64,000 bases of DNA from Lagierella massiliensis (GCF_001407835.1 NZ_CYUO01000005.1:1-64000); one strand, 5' to 3'; counted from the stretch's first letter, positions 44,271 to 52,838 are shown. The notes: generated from the sequence alone by a model not told the origin. Translations and numbers: made by a program.

Positions 44271-45098
44271 ATGAAAAAATTAAAGGTTGGAGCAGTTATA
44301 TACGCTCCTCGTGTTACAGTTATTTGGGAAATGATAGAAAAGTTTTATAAGGATCATGGAGCTGATATAGAACCAGTTTTCTTTAAAGACTATAAACTTC
44401 AAGTAGATGCTTTAGTGAATGGAGATATTGATGTGGCTTGGAACTCTCCACTTGCACAACTTGATGCAAGACTTAGACTTGAAGGAAAAGAAAAAATAGG
44501 CTGCATGAGAAACACCGACAGAGATAGAAGAACTTATCTTGTTGTAAAAAAAGATAAATTCAAAGAAGTTAATGACCTAAAGGGAAAGACTATTGGTTTT
44601 GGTGCAATCGACTCTCCTCAAGCAAGACTTATTCCTATTAACCACCTTCATAAAAATGGTTTAGAATTTGGAAAAGACTATGAAGAAAAGAGATTTGATA
44701 TTGGTGTAGGATTACACGGAGACCATGTTGGTGGAGAACTTGACAGCATGAAAGCTATGTTAAATGACGAAGTTGACGCAACTTTCTGTCTTGACTTAAA
44801 CTATGACGCATGGGTAGCTGATGGAACTATTGACAAAAATGCTGTCGAAGTTTTAGATAAGACTGACCACTTTGACCACTGTATCTATACTTTTAATCCA
44901 GAAGTTTCAGATGAAGATATAAAAGCTTTTGACGATATAATGTTCAAGATGGATTACAACAAAGAAGAAGACAAGGAAATTATGGATCTTGAAGGACTAA
45001 CTGAATGGGTTCCTGGTAGACGTGACGGATTCAAACAAATCACAGAAGCCAATGAATATTTAGACAATTTCATAGAAGGCTTTAATAGTGGAAAGTAA
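44271..45098 (+). CDS. Soluble PhnD-like substrate-binding-fold protein
   Basis: 275 aa of the phosphonate-binding-like periplasmic-binding-protein family (PF12974 type): VNGDIDVAWNSPLA (about 42-55), KGKTIGFGAIDSPQARLIP and GLHGDHVGGELDSMKAMLNDEVDATFC (about 148-174). It has no signal peptide or lipobox and no transporter genes beside it, so it is probably cytosolic. Some PBP-fold proteins are enzymes (MqnA/MqnD, Thi5), so an enzymatic or carrier role is possible. Confidence 0.78.
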   Translation: MKKLKVGAVIYAPRVTVIWEMIEKFYKDHGADIEPVFFKDYKLQVDALVNGDIDVAWNSPLAQLDARLRLEGKEKIGCMRNTDRDRRTYLVVKKDKFKEVNDLKGKTIGFGAIDSPQARLIPINHLHKNGLEFGKDYEEKRFDIGVGLHGDHVGGELDSMKAMLNDEVDATFCLDLNYDAWVADGTIDKNAVEVLDKTDHFDHCIYTFNPEVSDEDIKAFDDIMFKMDYNKEEDKEIMDLEGLTEWVPGRRDGFKQITEANEYLDNFIEGFNSGK

Positions 45099-46266
45099 AT
45101 TATTTCAAACTGCTCTTATAGGCTCTATGCCAAGGGGTAAAGAGATTTTACTGGCCCGTAGAAAACTTTCAGCAAATTTGATAGACAAAGCGTCTTATGA
45201 TAATTTGGTAAAAGAAAAAACTAAAGAAGTTATCAAATTACAAGAGGACTTGGACATAGATATCATCACAAGCGGAGAAATCGAAAGAGATAACTATGTT
45301 TCATTTATATCTGACAAACTTGGTGGAGTTACCCAGATGAGCATGGCAGAGATGCTCGATTATGTAGATGACAAGAGAGAATTTGAAAACATCTTGACAA
45401 CTTTAGATGTTCCCGCATCTTCAATAAAAAATGCTATATGTACTGGCAAATTGGAATATAAGGGAGACATAGTTTTAAATGAATTAAAACTTTTGAAATC
45501 CCTTACAAAGAAACCGGTTAAAATAACAATGCCAGGACCATACCTTGTGACAAGAAGCATGTGGTTAGCAAATGTTAGCTCAAATTTCTACGATAGCAAG
45601 GAAGATCTTGGTGAAGATGTAATTAGAATTTTCAAAGAAGAAATAAAAAATCTACAAGAAATTGGAGTTGATGTAATTCAATTTGACGAACCAGTTCTAA
45701 CAGAAATTGTATTTACTGAAGGTAGACCGAGAACTTTTATGTGCGCATCTTTATCACAAAGAAAGGATCCGACAGAAGAGTTAAAGTTTGCAACTCATCT
45801 TATAAAAGGTGTTATGAATGGAATAGATAGAGAAAAATCCATTGCATCAATGCATGTGTGTAGAGGAAACTGGAGTAAAAATGAAAGTATTTTATTAGAA
45901 GGACCATATACACCATTACTCGATTTATTTGCAAATATTAATGCAGATTTACTTTCCCTTGAATTTTCTACACCAAGGGCTGGAGAGATAAAATCTCTTT
46001 TAAGTGACGATAGGATTAGGGACAAAATAATCCTTGGACTTGGTGTAATCAATCCACGCTTTGATGAAAAAGAAAATGAAGATGTGATATATAATAGGGC
46101 TAAGGAGGCGCTTGAATATATTGAACCAAAAAATCTGTGGTTAAATCCAGACTGTGGCTTTGCAACTTTTTCAAATAGACCGGTAAATGAATACGAAAAC
46201 ATCAAAAACAAATTACAATCTATGATTGATGCTCGTGACAGACTAAGGAAAGAATATGGAAGATAA
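45088..46266 (+). CDS. Core MetE-like (cobalamin-independent methionine synthase family) methyltransferase
   Basis: 392 aa corresponding to the C-terminal catalytic half of MetE. Zinc ligands are visible: HVC (in SMHVCRGN, about 254-256), Glu in the LEFSTPRAGE region and Cys in NPDCGF (about 350-355); FDEP (about 198) is present. There is no folate-binding N-terminal half, as in core-MetE/MesA-D proteins and epoxyalkane:CoM transferases. Acts on a thiol. Starts at GTG, overlapping the previous gene by 11 bp. Confidence 0.82.
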   Translation: MESKLFQTALIGSMPRGKEILLARRKLSANLIDKASYDNLVKEKTKEVIKLQEDLDIDIITSGEIERDNYVSFISDKLGGVTQMSMAEMLDYVDDKREFENILTTLDVPASSIKNAICTGKLEYKGDIVLNELKLLKSLTKKPVKITMPGPYLVTRSMWLANVSSNFYDSKEDLGEDVIRIFKEEIKNLQEIGVDVIQFDEPVLTEIVFTEGRPRTFMCASLSQRKDPTEELKFATHLIKGVMNGIDREKSIASMHVCRGNWSKNESILLEGPYTPLLDLFANINADLLSLEFSTPRAGEIKSLLSDDRIRDKIILGLGVINPRFDEKENEDVIYNRAKEALEYIEPKNLWLNPDCGFATFSNRPVNEYENIKNKLQSMIDARDRLRKEYGR

Positions 46267-46708
46267 TATTAATTTCTTTGAGAAAAACTATAGAGCAGTA
46301 GTGAAGAGTGACGAGGTAAAGGTATATAACGAAAAGTCACAACTTGCCATAGACTCCGCAATTTCATTTGACTCAGAGAAAGAAGAATTTACATCCATAG
46401 ACTATTTTATTTCAGCAATAGTATCTGAAATAATCCTTACAATGGAAAGAGTAGCAAAAAAACGTGGAGAGATTCTTCAAGATATTGAAGCGAAAGTCAG
46501 TTTAATAATAAAAAATCCGATGTATCTGCTTAATGTAATTGGATTTGAAGAAAGTGCTTTAATAGAAAAGATAAATATAGATATCTATTTGTTTTCGTTT
46601 TTAGAAGGTGAAGAGTTAGAAGATTTTTTAAAAGAAGTTTTAGACAGGACATTAATCTACAACTCCTTTAAAGAAAAAATTGAGGTTAATTTTAAAACTG
46701 TCTTATAG
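46256..46708 (+). CDS. OsmC-like protein lacking cysteines
   Basis: 150 aa. The arrangement resembles OsmC/Ohr: a central helix (SIDYFISAIVSEIILTMERVAKKRG), a beta strand (EAKVSLII), and LEGEELEDFLKEVLDRTLIYNSF where OsmC has the second reactive cysteine. No cysteine occurs anywhere, so peroxidase activity is not expected. Overlaps the MetE-like gene by 11 bp and is the last gene before a terminator. Family assignment is by eye and moderate. Confidence 0.55.
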   Translation: MEDNINFFEKNYRAVVKSDEVKVYNEKSQLAIDSAISFDSEKEEFTSIDYFISAIVSEIILTMERVAKKRGEILQDIEAKVSLIIKNPMYLLNVIGFEESALIEKINIDIYLFSFLEGEELEDFLKEVLDRTLIYNSFKEKIEVNFKTVL

Positions 46709-46709
46709 G

Positions 46710-46749
46710 ACTGTTGGGGTGTATGAAAGTACGCTCCAGCAGTTTTTTA
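46710..46749 (+). terminator. Terminator of the ACAD-like operon
   Basis: ACTGTTGGGGTGTA / TACGCTCCAGCAGT stem (several G-T pairs) with T-run. Confidence 0.85.
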
Positions 46750-46816
46750 TGTTTTTATTCTGTTTAAAAACTTATCATTTTGGTATAAATTTACTATAAA
46801 CCTTAGAGGTGATAAA

Positions 46817-47890
46817 ATGAATAGAAATAAATTTTTTGTAATTTTGGTGATAATTTTAATCGCCATTGGAGTTAAGTTTTATAAAAATAACTTGAGCACA
46901 AATTCGAACAAGGGAAATACGGAAGGGACTGATATAGATATGAGTAATATAAAAAATAGAAATGAAATCTACTTAGCTGGTGGTTGTTTTTGGGGAGTGG
47001 AAGGCTACTTCAAGAAGATTCCAGGTGTTCTTGACACATCTGTTGGGTATGCAAATGGCAAAACCAAAGACACCACCTATAGAAAGGTAAAGGAAACCGA
47101 CCACAGCGAAACAGTAAAAGTAATTTATGATGAAGATAGAGTTTCACTGCAAGAGCTATTGGAGCATTATTTTAGAATAATTGATCCCACATCTGTAAAT
47201 AAACAGGGCAACGATAGAGGAAGACAGTATAGAACTGGGATTTATTATACAAATCGAAACGATAAACTCATCATTGATGAAATTATTAGGCAAAAACAAG
47301 AAGAGTATAGTGAAAAGATTGCAGTTGAAGTTGAACCATTGAACAACTTTGTTCTTGGAGAGGACTATCATCAAGATTATTTAGATAAAAATCCAGGAGG
47401 CTATTGTCATATTAACCTTGCACTGGCAGATGAACCACTGGACACAAAGGGCAAAGTCATCGAGAAGGATCAAAAGGAATTAAAGGAAAAACTTACAGAA
47501 GAACAGTATAAAGTAACTCAAGAAAATAAAACCGAAAGAGCCTTTACTTCTGAATTTGACGACTTCTATGAAGAGGGAATCTATGTAGATGTAGTAAGTG
47601 GAGAACCGCTATTCTCATCAAGGGACAAGTACGATGCAGGCTGTGGATGGCCTTCATTTACAAAGCCAATCGACTCAAATATAAATTACAAAAGCGACAA
47701 CTCTTTTAATATGAGTAGGGTTGAAGTGAGAAGTAAAAATGGTGATTCCCATCTTGGTCATGTGTTTAATGACGGTCCAAAAGACAAAGGTGGTGCAAGG
47801 TATTGTATAAATGGTGCATCACTCAGATTTATTCCGCTAAGCAAGATGAAAGAAGAAGGATATGGAGACTATATTGACAAAGTAAAATAA
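46817..47890 (+). CDS. msrAB: Membrane-anchored methionine sulfoxide reductase MsrA-MsrB fusion
   Basis: 357 aa: an N-terminal membrane span (about 5-20), a linker, MsrA (about 48-200) with catalytic Cys57 in GGCFWG, and MsrB (about 225-350) with AGCGWPSF and catalytic Cys in RYCING (about 334). The anchor places it outside the membrane, repairing oxidised surface proteins. The MsrB zinc cysteines (CxxC) are not seen. Monocistronic between terminators. Confidence 0.93.
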   Translation: MNRNKFFVILVIILIAIGVKFYKNNLSTNSNKGNTEGTDIDMSNIKNRNEIYLAGGCFWGVEGYFKKIPGVLDTSVGYANGKTKDTTYRKVKETDHSETVKVIYDEDRVSLQELLEHYFRIIDPTSVNKQGNDRGRQYRTGIYYTNRNDKLIIDEIIRQKQEEYSEKIAVEVEPLNNFVLGEDYHQDYLDKNPGGYCHINLALADEPLDTKGKVIEKDQKELKEKLTEEQYKVTQENKTERAFTSEFDDFYEEGIYVDVVSGEPLFSSRDKYDAGCGWPSFTKPIDSNINYKSDNSFNMSRVEVRSKNGDSHLGHVFNDGPKDKGGARYCINGASLRFIPLSKMKEEGYGDYIDKVK

Positions 47891-47895
47891 TTAAT

Positions 47896-47921
47896 AGGGA
47901 GACGAAAGTCTTCCTTTTTTT
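47896..47921 (+). terminator. Terminator after msrAB
   Basis: AGGGAGAC-GAAA-GTCTTCCT hairpin, T7. Confidence 0.85.
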
Positions 47922-47957
47922 AAAATTCAAATGTCTTTATCCAAGGGATGGGGGTTA

Positions 47958-47986
47958 TTGCTATAGAAAAAATATTATGGTATTCT
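47958..47986 (+). promoter_or_regulatory. Promoter of the queT operon
   Basis: TTGCTA (47958-47963), 17-bp spacer, extended -10 TGG-TATTCT (TATTCT at 47981-47986). Predicted transcription start around 47992-47994, right before the riboswitch. Confidence 0.65.
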
Positions 47987-47994
47987 AAGCTATG

Positions 47995-48029
47995 AAGTGT
48001 TTACTTGGCACCCACTTAAAAAATCAAGA
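47995..48029 (+). ncRNA. preQ1 class I riboswitch aptamer
   Basis: 35 nt that fold as the small H-type pseudoknot of class I preQ1 riboswitches: P1 AAGTG (47995-47999) with CACTT (48014-48018); the hairpin loop ends CTTG-GCACC; then an A-rich strand (A6, 48019-48024) and CAAG (48026-48029), which pairs back with loop CTTG (48005-48008). A cytosine in the loop is available to pair with preQ1. It sits between a promoter and an intrinsic terminator upstream of queT, a known preQ1-regulated transporter gene. Recognised by hand, not by covariance model. Confidence 0.75.
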
Positions 48030-48044
48030 TGTGATGGATATCTG

Positions 48045-48071
48045 TCTCGTCTTTTAGCGAGACTTTTTTTA
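48045..48071 (+). terminator. Riboswitch-controlled terminator in the queT leader
   Basis: GTCTCG / CGAGAC with 8-nt loop and seven T, 16 nt after the aptamer. Flanking GGATAT / ATATCC can extend the stem. Ligand-bound aptamer would favour this terminator. Confidence 0.8.
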
Positions 48072-48124
48072 TTTTATATATCCTTGGTGTCATAAAACAT
48101 AAATATTTTTTAAGGAGATGTTTT

Positions 48125-48625
48125 ATGAACAAAAAATTTAATCAAAAATTCTTAGTTAGACAGGGAATCGTTGCGGCGCTTTACGCAGTGCTAACACTGG
48201 CATTTCCAAACCTTGCCTATGGACCATTACAGTTTCGGGCATCAGAAGCAATGACTCTGCTTGCATTCTTTAACCCAGAGTACGTTTGGGGACTTACTCT
48301 TGGATGTTTTCTTGCAAATATTTTCAGTCCATATATACTGGATATAATAGTAGGAACATTTGCATCCTTCATAGCAGTTTACTTTATGAGCAAATGTAAG
48401 AATATTTTTGTGGCGTCTATTATACCAGCCATAGCAAATATTTTAATCGGAGTGCAAATCTACTTTGTAACGAAGGGAGAGGCGGCGTTCTTTTTAACAA
48501 CAGGACAAATAATGCTTTCTGAGATAATAATTGTTACAATAATAGGTGTACCACTATTTAAACTACTTACAAAAAACAAAGAGTTCGTAAATATTTTAGA
48601 CTTAGATAAGAGAGGACTCGTTTAA
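48125..48625 (+). CDS. queT: Queuosine precursor ECF transporter S-component
   Basis: 166 aa, about 5 membrane spans. LAYGPLQFRASEAMTLLAFFNPEYVWGLTLGCFLANIFSP (starting near residue 31) is the QueT hallmark. Takes up preQ1/preQ0/queuine with a shared ECF module. Transcription is controlled by the preQ1 riboswitch upstream. Two amidotransferase-like genes follow without a terminator. Confidence 0.93.
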   Translation: MNKKFNQKFLVRQGIVAALYAVLTLAFPNLAYGPLQFRASEAMTLLAFFNPEYVWGLTLGCFLANIFSPYILDIIVGTFASFIAVYFMSKCKNIFVASIIPAIANILIGVQIYFVTKGEAAFFLTTGQIMLSEIIIVTIIGVPLFKLLTKNKEFVNILDLDKRGLV

Positions 48626-48636
48626 AGGAGAACAAA

Positions 48637-49332
48637 ATGAAATGTATAGGAACCATCGGTAGATATTTCAATGGACCACTTTATAAATCTTCATATATAA
48701 AAGAAAGTTCGCTAAACTTGGCGAAAGAGTCGGACATAGTACTTTTTTCACTGCCAATAACTAAGGATGAATCAATAATAGATGAATTACTTTTAAAACT
48801 GGACGGGCTTTTTATCAGTGGAGATGAAGAAGTAAATCCATTTTTATTTGGACAAGACCCTATAGACAATAGAGGAAAGTTTGACCTATTACAAGATGAT
48901 GTAGAACTTATCTACATTGAAAGGGCAATAAAAAATAATATTCCACTACTTGTTACAGGTAGGGGAGCGCTTTTATTAAACATCTACTTTGGTGGAAACC
49001 TATATCGTGATTTAGAAAAAGAATTAGGTCAAGAAGTGTATCACAAAGGTGAAGAAGAAAGTACATTTCACTTTGTGGAATTAGAAAAATCATTTTTAAA
49101 AGATGTTTTTAAAGAAGAAAAAGTTGTAGTGCCGTCAAACCACAGACAGGGAATTAAAGTCCTGGGAAGTGGTGTTAAAGTTACAGGAGAGTCTTTAGAC
49201 GGAGTTGCGGAAGTTATAGAACCTGAAGGGGACGAAAAGTTCCTGGGACTACAATTTAACTTGGAAGATATGGAAATGGAAGCAGCAGTTAAGATATTAA
49301 AAAGCTTTTTTGAAGGGGGACAAAATGAGTAA
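48637..49332 (+). CDS. Degenerate class-I glutamine amidotransferase-like protein (peptidase C26 paralogue)
   Basis: 231 aa, clearly related to the gene that follows (GGNLYRDLEKE vs GGTLYQDIYSQ; NHRQGIKVLG vs HHQAIKDLG). The nucleophile elbow reads LLVTGRGALLLN, where the paralogue has IFGVCRGLQLIN, so Cys is replaced by Gly; the catalytic His of QFHPE is Asn (QFNLE). It should be catalytically dead, perhaps a regulatory or structural partner. 11 bp after queT; good AAAGGAG. Confidence 0.85.
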   Translation: MKCIGTIGRYFNGPLYKSSYIKESSLNLAKESDIVLFSLPITKDESIIDELLLKLDGLFISGDEEVNPFLFGQDPIDNRGKFDLLQDDVELIYIERAIKNNIPLLVTGRGALLLNIYFGGNLYRDLEKELGQEVYHKGEEESTFHFVELEKSFLKDVFKEEKVVVPSNHRQGIKVLGSGVKVTGESLDGVAEVIEPEGDEKFLGLQFNLEDMEMEAAVKILKSFFEGGQNE

Positions 49333-50023
49333 GATAATAGGAATACCTCTTTGGACACATTCAGATGTAGTCAGGCGACAAGAAACAAATAATAGTTTTG
49401 TGGAAAAATTAATATCACTTAATGCCATTCCTCTAATGTATCCACAACAAAAAGACGACAGGGCAATTGATGAGTTTATAAATCGAATAGACGGACTTAT
49501 CCTTACTGGAGGTGCAGATGTGTCCACAGTGTTATATAAGGAAGAGATGTCTAATGCTCTACAAGAGACCCAGTACCATAGAGACCTTGTAGAAATAAAA
49601 ATATTTGAAAGGGCAGTGGAAAAACAAATCCCGATCTTTGGAGTGTGTCGAGGGCTGCAGCTAATAAATGTATTCTTTGGAGGAACCCTTTATCAAGACA
49701 TTTACTCACAGTTTGATAATCCCTTCCTACATTCAGATAAAAATGACAAGGGATATGAATACCATCATATGATCGAAACGATGGAAGGAAGTATATTAAG
49801 AAAAGTCCTTGGAGAAAGGGATTATGTAAACTCCATTCACCATCAGGCAATTAAAGATTTGGGACAGGGATTAAAAGTTACTGCTACAGCTTCAGACAAG
49901 ATGATTGAAGGCATTGAACATGAAAGCCTTCCAATATTTGCAACGCAGTTTCATCCCGAACTTGATAAGTATAATGAAAAGTATATAGATATATTTAAAG
50001 CCTTTTTAGAAATGATAAAGTAG
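49325..50023 (+). CDS. Gamma-glutamyl-GABA hydrolase-like peptidase C26
   Basis: 232 aa class-I GATase with intact triad: Cys in IFGVCRGLQLIN (about 105), His and Glu in ATQFHPEL (about 214). LILTGGADVS and HHQAIKDLG are typical of PuuD-like gamma-glutamyl hydrolases. ATG 49325 follows AAGGGGG and overlaps the previous gene by 8 bp; the TTG 15 bp upstream is not needed. Part of the preQ1-controlled queT operon by position, so its substrate might be a gamma-glutamyl or amide-linked compound related to queuosine salvage (inference). Confidence 0.88.
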   Translation: MSKIIGIPLWTHSDVVRRQETNNSFVEKLISLNAIPLMYPQQKDDRAIDEFINRIDGLILTGGADVSTVLYKEEMSNALQETQYHRDLVEIKIFERAVEKQIPIFGVCRGLQLINVFFGGTLYQDIYSQFDNPFLHSDKNDKGYEYHHMIETMEGSILRKVLGERDYVNSIHHQAIKDLGQGLKVTATASDKMIEGIEHESLPIFATQFHPELDKYNEKYIDIFKAFLEMIK

Positions 50024-50046
50024 CCGCGAATTGACGGCTACTTTTT
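50018..50046 (+). terminator. Terminator of the queT operon
   Basis: AAGTAGCCG / CGGCTACTT stem, 8-nt loop, T-run. Confidence 0.9.
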
Positions 50047-50072
50047 AATTTATTTTAAATTAGTATTAACAC

Positions 50073-50088
50073 ACCCAAATTGTTGGGT
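50073..50088 (+). promoter_or_regulatory. Inverted repeat upstream of the XRE gene
   Basis: ACCCAA-ATTG-TTGGGT, with a further ATGGGTTA about 20 bp downstream; possible operator for the adjacent XRE regulator. Rest of the 142-bp gap is AT-rich. Confidence 0.35.
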
Positions 50089-50188
50089 AGAAATTAGCAA
50101 AATAATGGGTTAAGATAAAATCATAATAGAGAATAAATCATTTTATTTTTAGAATTGTTGGAGCGAGTGTAACTTGGAAGGTGATAAT

Positions 50189-51103
50189 TTGAGAGATAAC
50201 GATAAACTCTTATTAAATATCGGCGAAAGAGTAAGAGAATATAGAAAAAAATTTGGATATAGTCAGCTTAAATTATCTGAAGTTTTAGGAGTGTCTTTAA
50301 ACACCATTCAAAATATTGAAGCAGGAATAAGGATGCCTTCCGTTGAAGTGGTTATACAACTGGATGCTTTATTAGATACAAATATCGGAAAATTAATTCA
50401 AGAACACATAAGTGCTCCAGAGATAAAATTCAAAGATTATGTTGAGCTATTAGAAAATGCTTACTTTTTAGGAAGATACAAAGATTTTAGCAGATACTTA
50501 GAAGAACTTATATACTTTAGCGATGAGTACAAAGCTTATTTTGAAATCAATTCCTATGAAAGAAAGATATACAAATATTTTTTAGGCAAACAGCAGATTA
50601 TAGAAAAAAATTACGATAAGGCTTACGATTTATTATCCGAAGCTCTGAAAGTAAGAACAAAAAAATCAGAAAAAAGTATAACACTTGATAAGAGAATAGA
50701 AGTTAATAAGCTCAAAGTTAAAACAGATATTATAAAAGCTACAAGAGATTCGAAAAAGATTTATAAGATAGTCGATAAACTTTGTAAGTTGCTAAAACAA
50801 GAGAGAGACAATTCACTCAAAATGGATCTCATTCACTGCATTGCTGAAATCTATATTTTCAATTTAAAAGACTATCAAAATGGTTATGAGTTTTTAAATG
50901 AAATAGAAGATGAACATTTTATTACTACAAATCCTTCATATTTTACAAGAATTTTCTTTTTAAAATCATTTTGCGCGCGCAAGTTAAATTATGATAATGC
51001 AGGTGAACTGGAAACGGCTCTTAGATTTTTCGAAGTGTTTGGTGGAGGAGAAGAGTACGAAAGGTTAAAAAGAATGTACTCTGATATGGATGGTAAATTT
51101 TAA
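50189..51103 (+). CDS. XRE-family regulator with helical (TPR-like) C-terminal domain
   Basis: 304 aa. N-terminal HTH (GERVREYRKKFGYSQLKLSE, about 11-30, through NTIQNIEAGIRMPS) and an all-helical 240-aa C-terminal domain with repeat-like helices. This architecture is that of RRNPP/Rgg-type peptide-responsive regulators, but the repeats are weak by eye. I place the start at TTG 50189 after GGAAGGTGAT. It precedes an ABC exporter by 53 bp. No obvious signal-peptide pheromone gene was found beside it. Confidence 0.78.
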   Translation: MRDNDKLLLNIGERVREYRKKFGYSQLKLSEVLGVSLNTIQNIEAGIRMPSVEVVIQLDALLDTNIGKLIQEHISAPEIKFKDYVELLENAYFLGRYKDFSRYLEELIYFSDEYKAYFEINSYERKIYKYFLGKQQIIEKNYDKAYDLLSEALKVRTKKSEKSITLDKRIEVNKLKVKTDIIKATRDSKKIYKIVDKLCKLLKQERDNSLKMDLIHCIAEIYIFNLKDYQNGYEFLNEIEDEHFITTNPSYFTRIFFLKSFCARKLNYDNAGELETALRFFEVFGGGEEYERLKRMYSDMDGKF

Positions 51104-51156
51104 ATATGATAATGCATTTAGGATAAATTAATTTTAAAAAGACATAAGGAGTTATT

Positions 51157-52791
51157 ATGCGTAGATTAATTAAAAATCATAAGTCTAATTTTATTTTAGA
51201 CATGGTACTTACAGTAATTGAAATACTAACCGACATACTTTGGGCTTTTGTTGGAAAGTACATTCTTGACTATGCTACTGGCGAAACGAACATGACCTTA
51301 CAAAAGGTTATTTTTATTGCTATCGGCGCAATTGTAATAAGAATTTTGTTTTTCTCTTTAAGGGAAGCTCAGGATGAGAAGCTTGTAAGGAATATTATGG
51401 CGGAGTACAAAACTGATATCTTAAATACATATATTAGTTCAAAGGGCGAAAAAACAGGCTCGGATATTATAAACACGCTAACTAATATTTGTACTAATTT
51501 AGAACAGATGTACCTGAAGCCAAGCCTTCAATTAATTCAAAAGATATTGCTTTTTATAGGTGCTTGTACAGCTGTCATAATGATTCAGTGGAAGTTATTT
51601 GTAGTTATTATTTGTACAAGTTGGATTCCTTTGGTTATACCAAGAGTGTTGGATAAAAAAACACAGAGTTTAAGAGAAAAGGCAATAAAGCAAACAGAAT
51701 ATTTTATTTCTCGTCTTAGAGATATTACTAATGGATTTGAAATAATAAAAGCTTTTAACATTGAAAACAAGATGAAGAAAATTGGGCAAAGTGAAATTGA
51801 AGACAACGAAAAGGCTCAAAAAGATGCAAATGTGTTTCAAGTTGCCCATGAAGGTTTTGGCGCTTTTCTAAGCTTGCTAACCTACATTATAATTTATCTT
51901 GTTGCAGGATATATGGCAAAGAAAGGCATAATTACCATAGGGGAAATTATGGCGACAACAATGCTATACAACTCCATTGGAAATGCAATTAACTATATAA
52001 CCAAACTAACAATTATGATAAAGGGATTTAGTGGAGAGTATCAAAAGTTAAATGAATACATTGACTCTTCTAAGAATTTTGATGGATACAAAGACTTTGA
52101 ATTCAATAGAGAGTTAGAGATAAAAGATTTAAGTTTTGCATATGACGAAAAGACAATTCTAAACAATATTAATCTAAAAGTCGAAAGAGGTAAAAAGTAT
52201 GCAATTATAGGTGAGTCAGGATCTGGAAAGTCTACTTTAGACAAATTGTTGTTGAGAAGTCTTTCTGGATACGAGGGAGAAATACTTTTTGATGGAATAG
52301 AATTAAAAAATATAGATCAAAAATCTTTTTATGAAGGTGTTTCTCCAGTAACTCAAAATGTATTTATATTTAATGACACCATAAGAAATAACATAACATT
52401 ATATGCAAATTACTCTGAAGAAGAAGTTCAAAGTGCAATTGAAAGCTCGGGACTTGATAAAGTTATTAGAAATCTTCCCGATGGTATAGATACGGTTATT
52501 GGTGAGTATGGAACTGACTTATCTGGTGGGGAAAAACAAAGAATTTCAATAGCGAGATGTTTGATTAAGAATACAAAAATAATCGTTATGGATGAAGCAA
52601 CATCATCCTTGGATAAAACGACAGCAAGAAATATCGAACAATTATTATTGGATTTGGACAAGACAGTAATTGTCATAACACATAGGATTGATTCAGAAAT
52701 ACTTTCTCAATACGAAAGAGTGTTTGTATTAAAAGATGGAGAATTTATAGAAGAAGGCAAGTGGGATGAAATAAATTCATATAAGAATTAA
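51157..52791 (+). CDS. ABC transporter with fused membrane and ATPase domains
   Basis: 544 aa half-exporter: six membrane spans (about 15-280) and a nucleotide-binding domain with Walker A GESGSGKST (about 352), signature LSGGEKQRISIARC (about 456) and Walker B IIVMDEATSSLD. Probably homodimeric and exports a peptide or drug. Downstream of the XRE regulator; the pair may form one unit. No peptidase C39 domain, so it does not process a leader. Confidence 0.9.
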   Translation: MRRLIKNHKSNFILDMVLTVIEILTDILWAFVGKYILDYATGETNMTLQKVIFIAIGAIVIRILFFSLREAQDEKLVRNIMAEYKTDILNTYISSKGEKTGSDIINTLTNICTNLEQMYLKPSLQLIQKILLFIGACTAVIMIQWKLFVVIICTSWIPLVIPRVLDKKTQSLREKAIKQTEYFISRLRDITNGFEIIKAFNIENKMKKIGQSEIEDNEKAQKDANVFQVAHEGFGAFLSLLTYIIIYLVAGYMAKKGIITIGEIMATTMLYNSIGNAINYITKLTIMIKGFSGEYQKLNEYIDSSKNFDGYKDFEFNRELEIKDLSFAYDEKTILNNINLKVERGKKYAIIGESGSGKSTLDKLLLRSLSGYEGEILFDGIELKNIDQKSFYEGVSPVTQNVFIFNDTIRNNITLYANYSEEEVQSAIESSGLDKVIRNLPDGIDTVIGEYGTDLSGGEKQRISIARCLIKNTKIIVMDEATSSLDKTTARNIEQLLLDLDKTVIVITHRIDSEILSQYERVFVLKDGEFIEEGKWDEINSYKN

Positions 52792-52796
52792 ATAAG

Positions 52797-52838
52797 GCAC
52801 CCTGTTCAAAGTATTTGAAAGAATAGGGTGCTCTTTTT
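52797..52838. terminator. Terminator between ABC gene and LysR gene
   Basis: GCACCCT / AGGGTGC arms with an internally paired loop (TTCAAA / TTTGAA) and T-run; shared by convergent genes. Confidence 0.8.

Noticed and set aside
44271-45098. Phosphonate ABC importer binding protein
   Set aside because: No signal peptide, no lipobox and no permease or ATPase gene nearby; treated as a soluble protein of that fold.
47922-47990. preQ1 class II aptamer in the queT leader
   Set aside because: The region before the promoter -10 would not be transcribed, and the class II stems and loop could not be drawn; the class I pseudoknot fits better.
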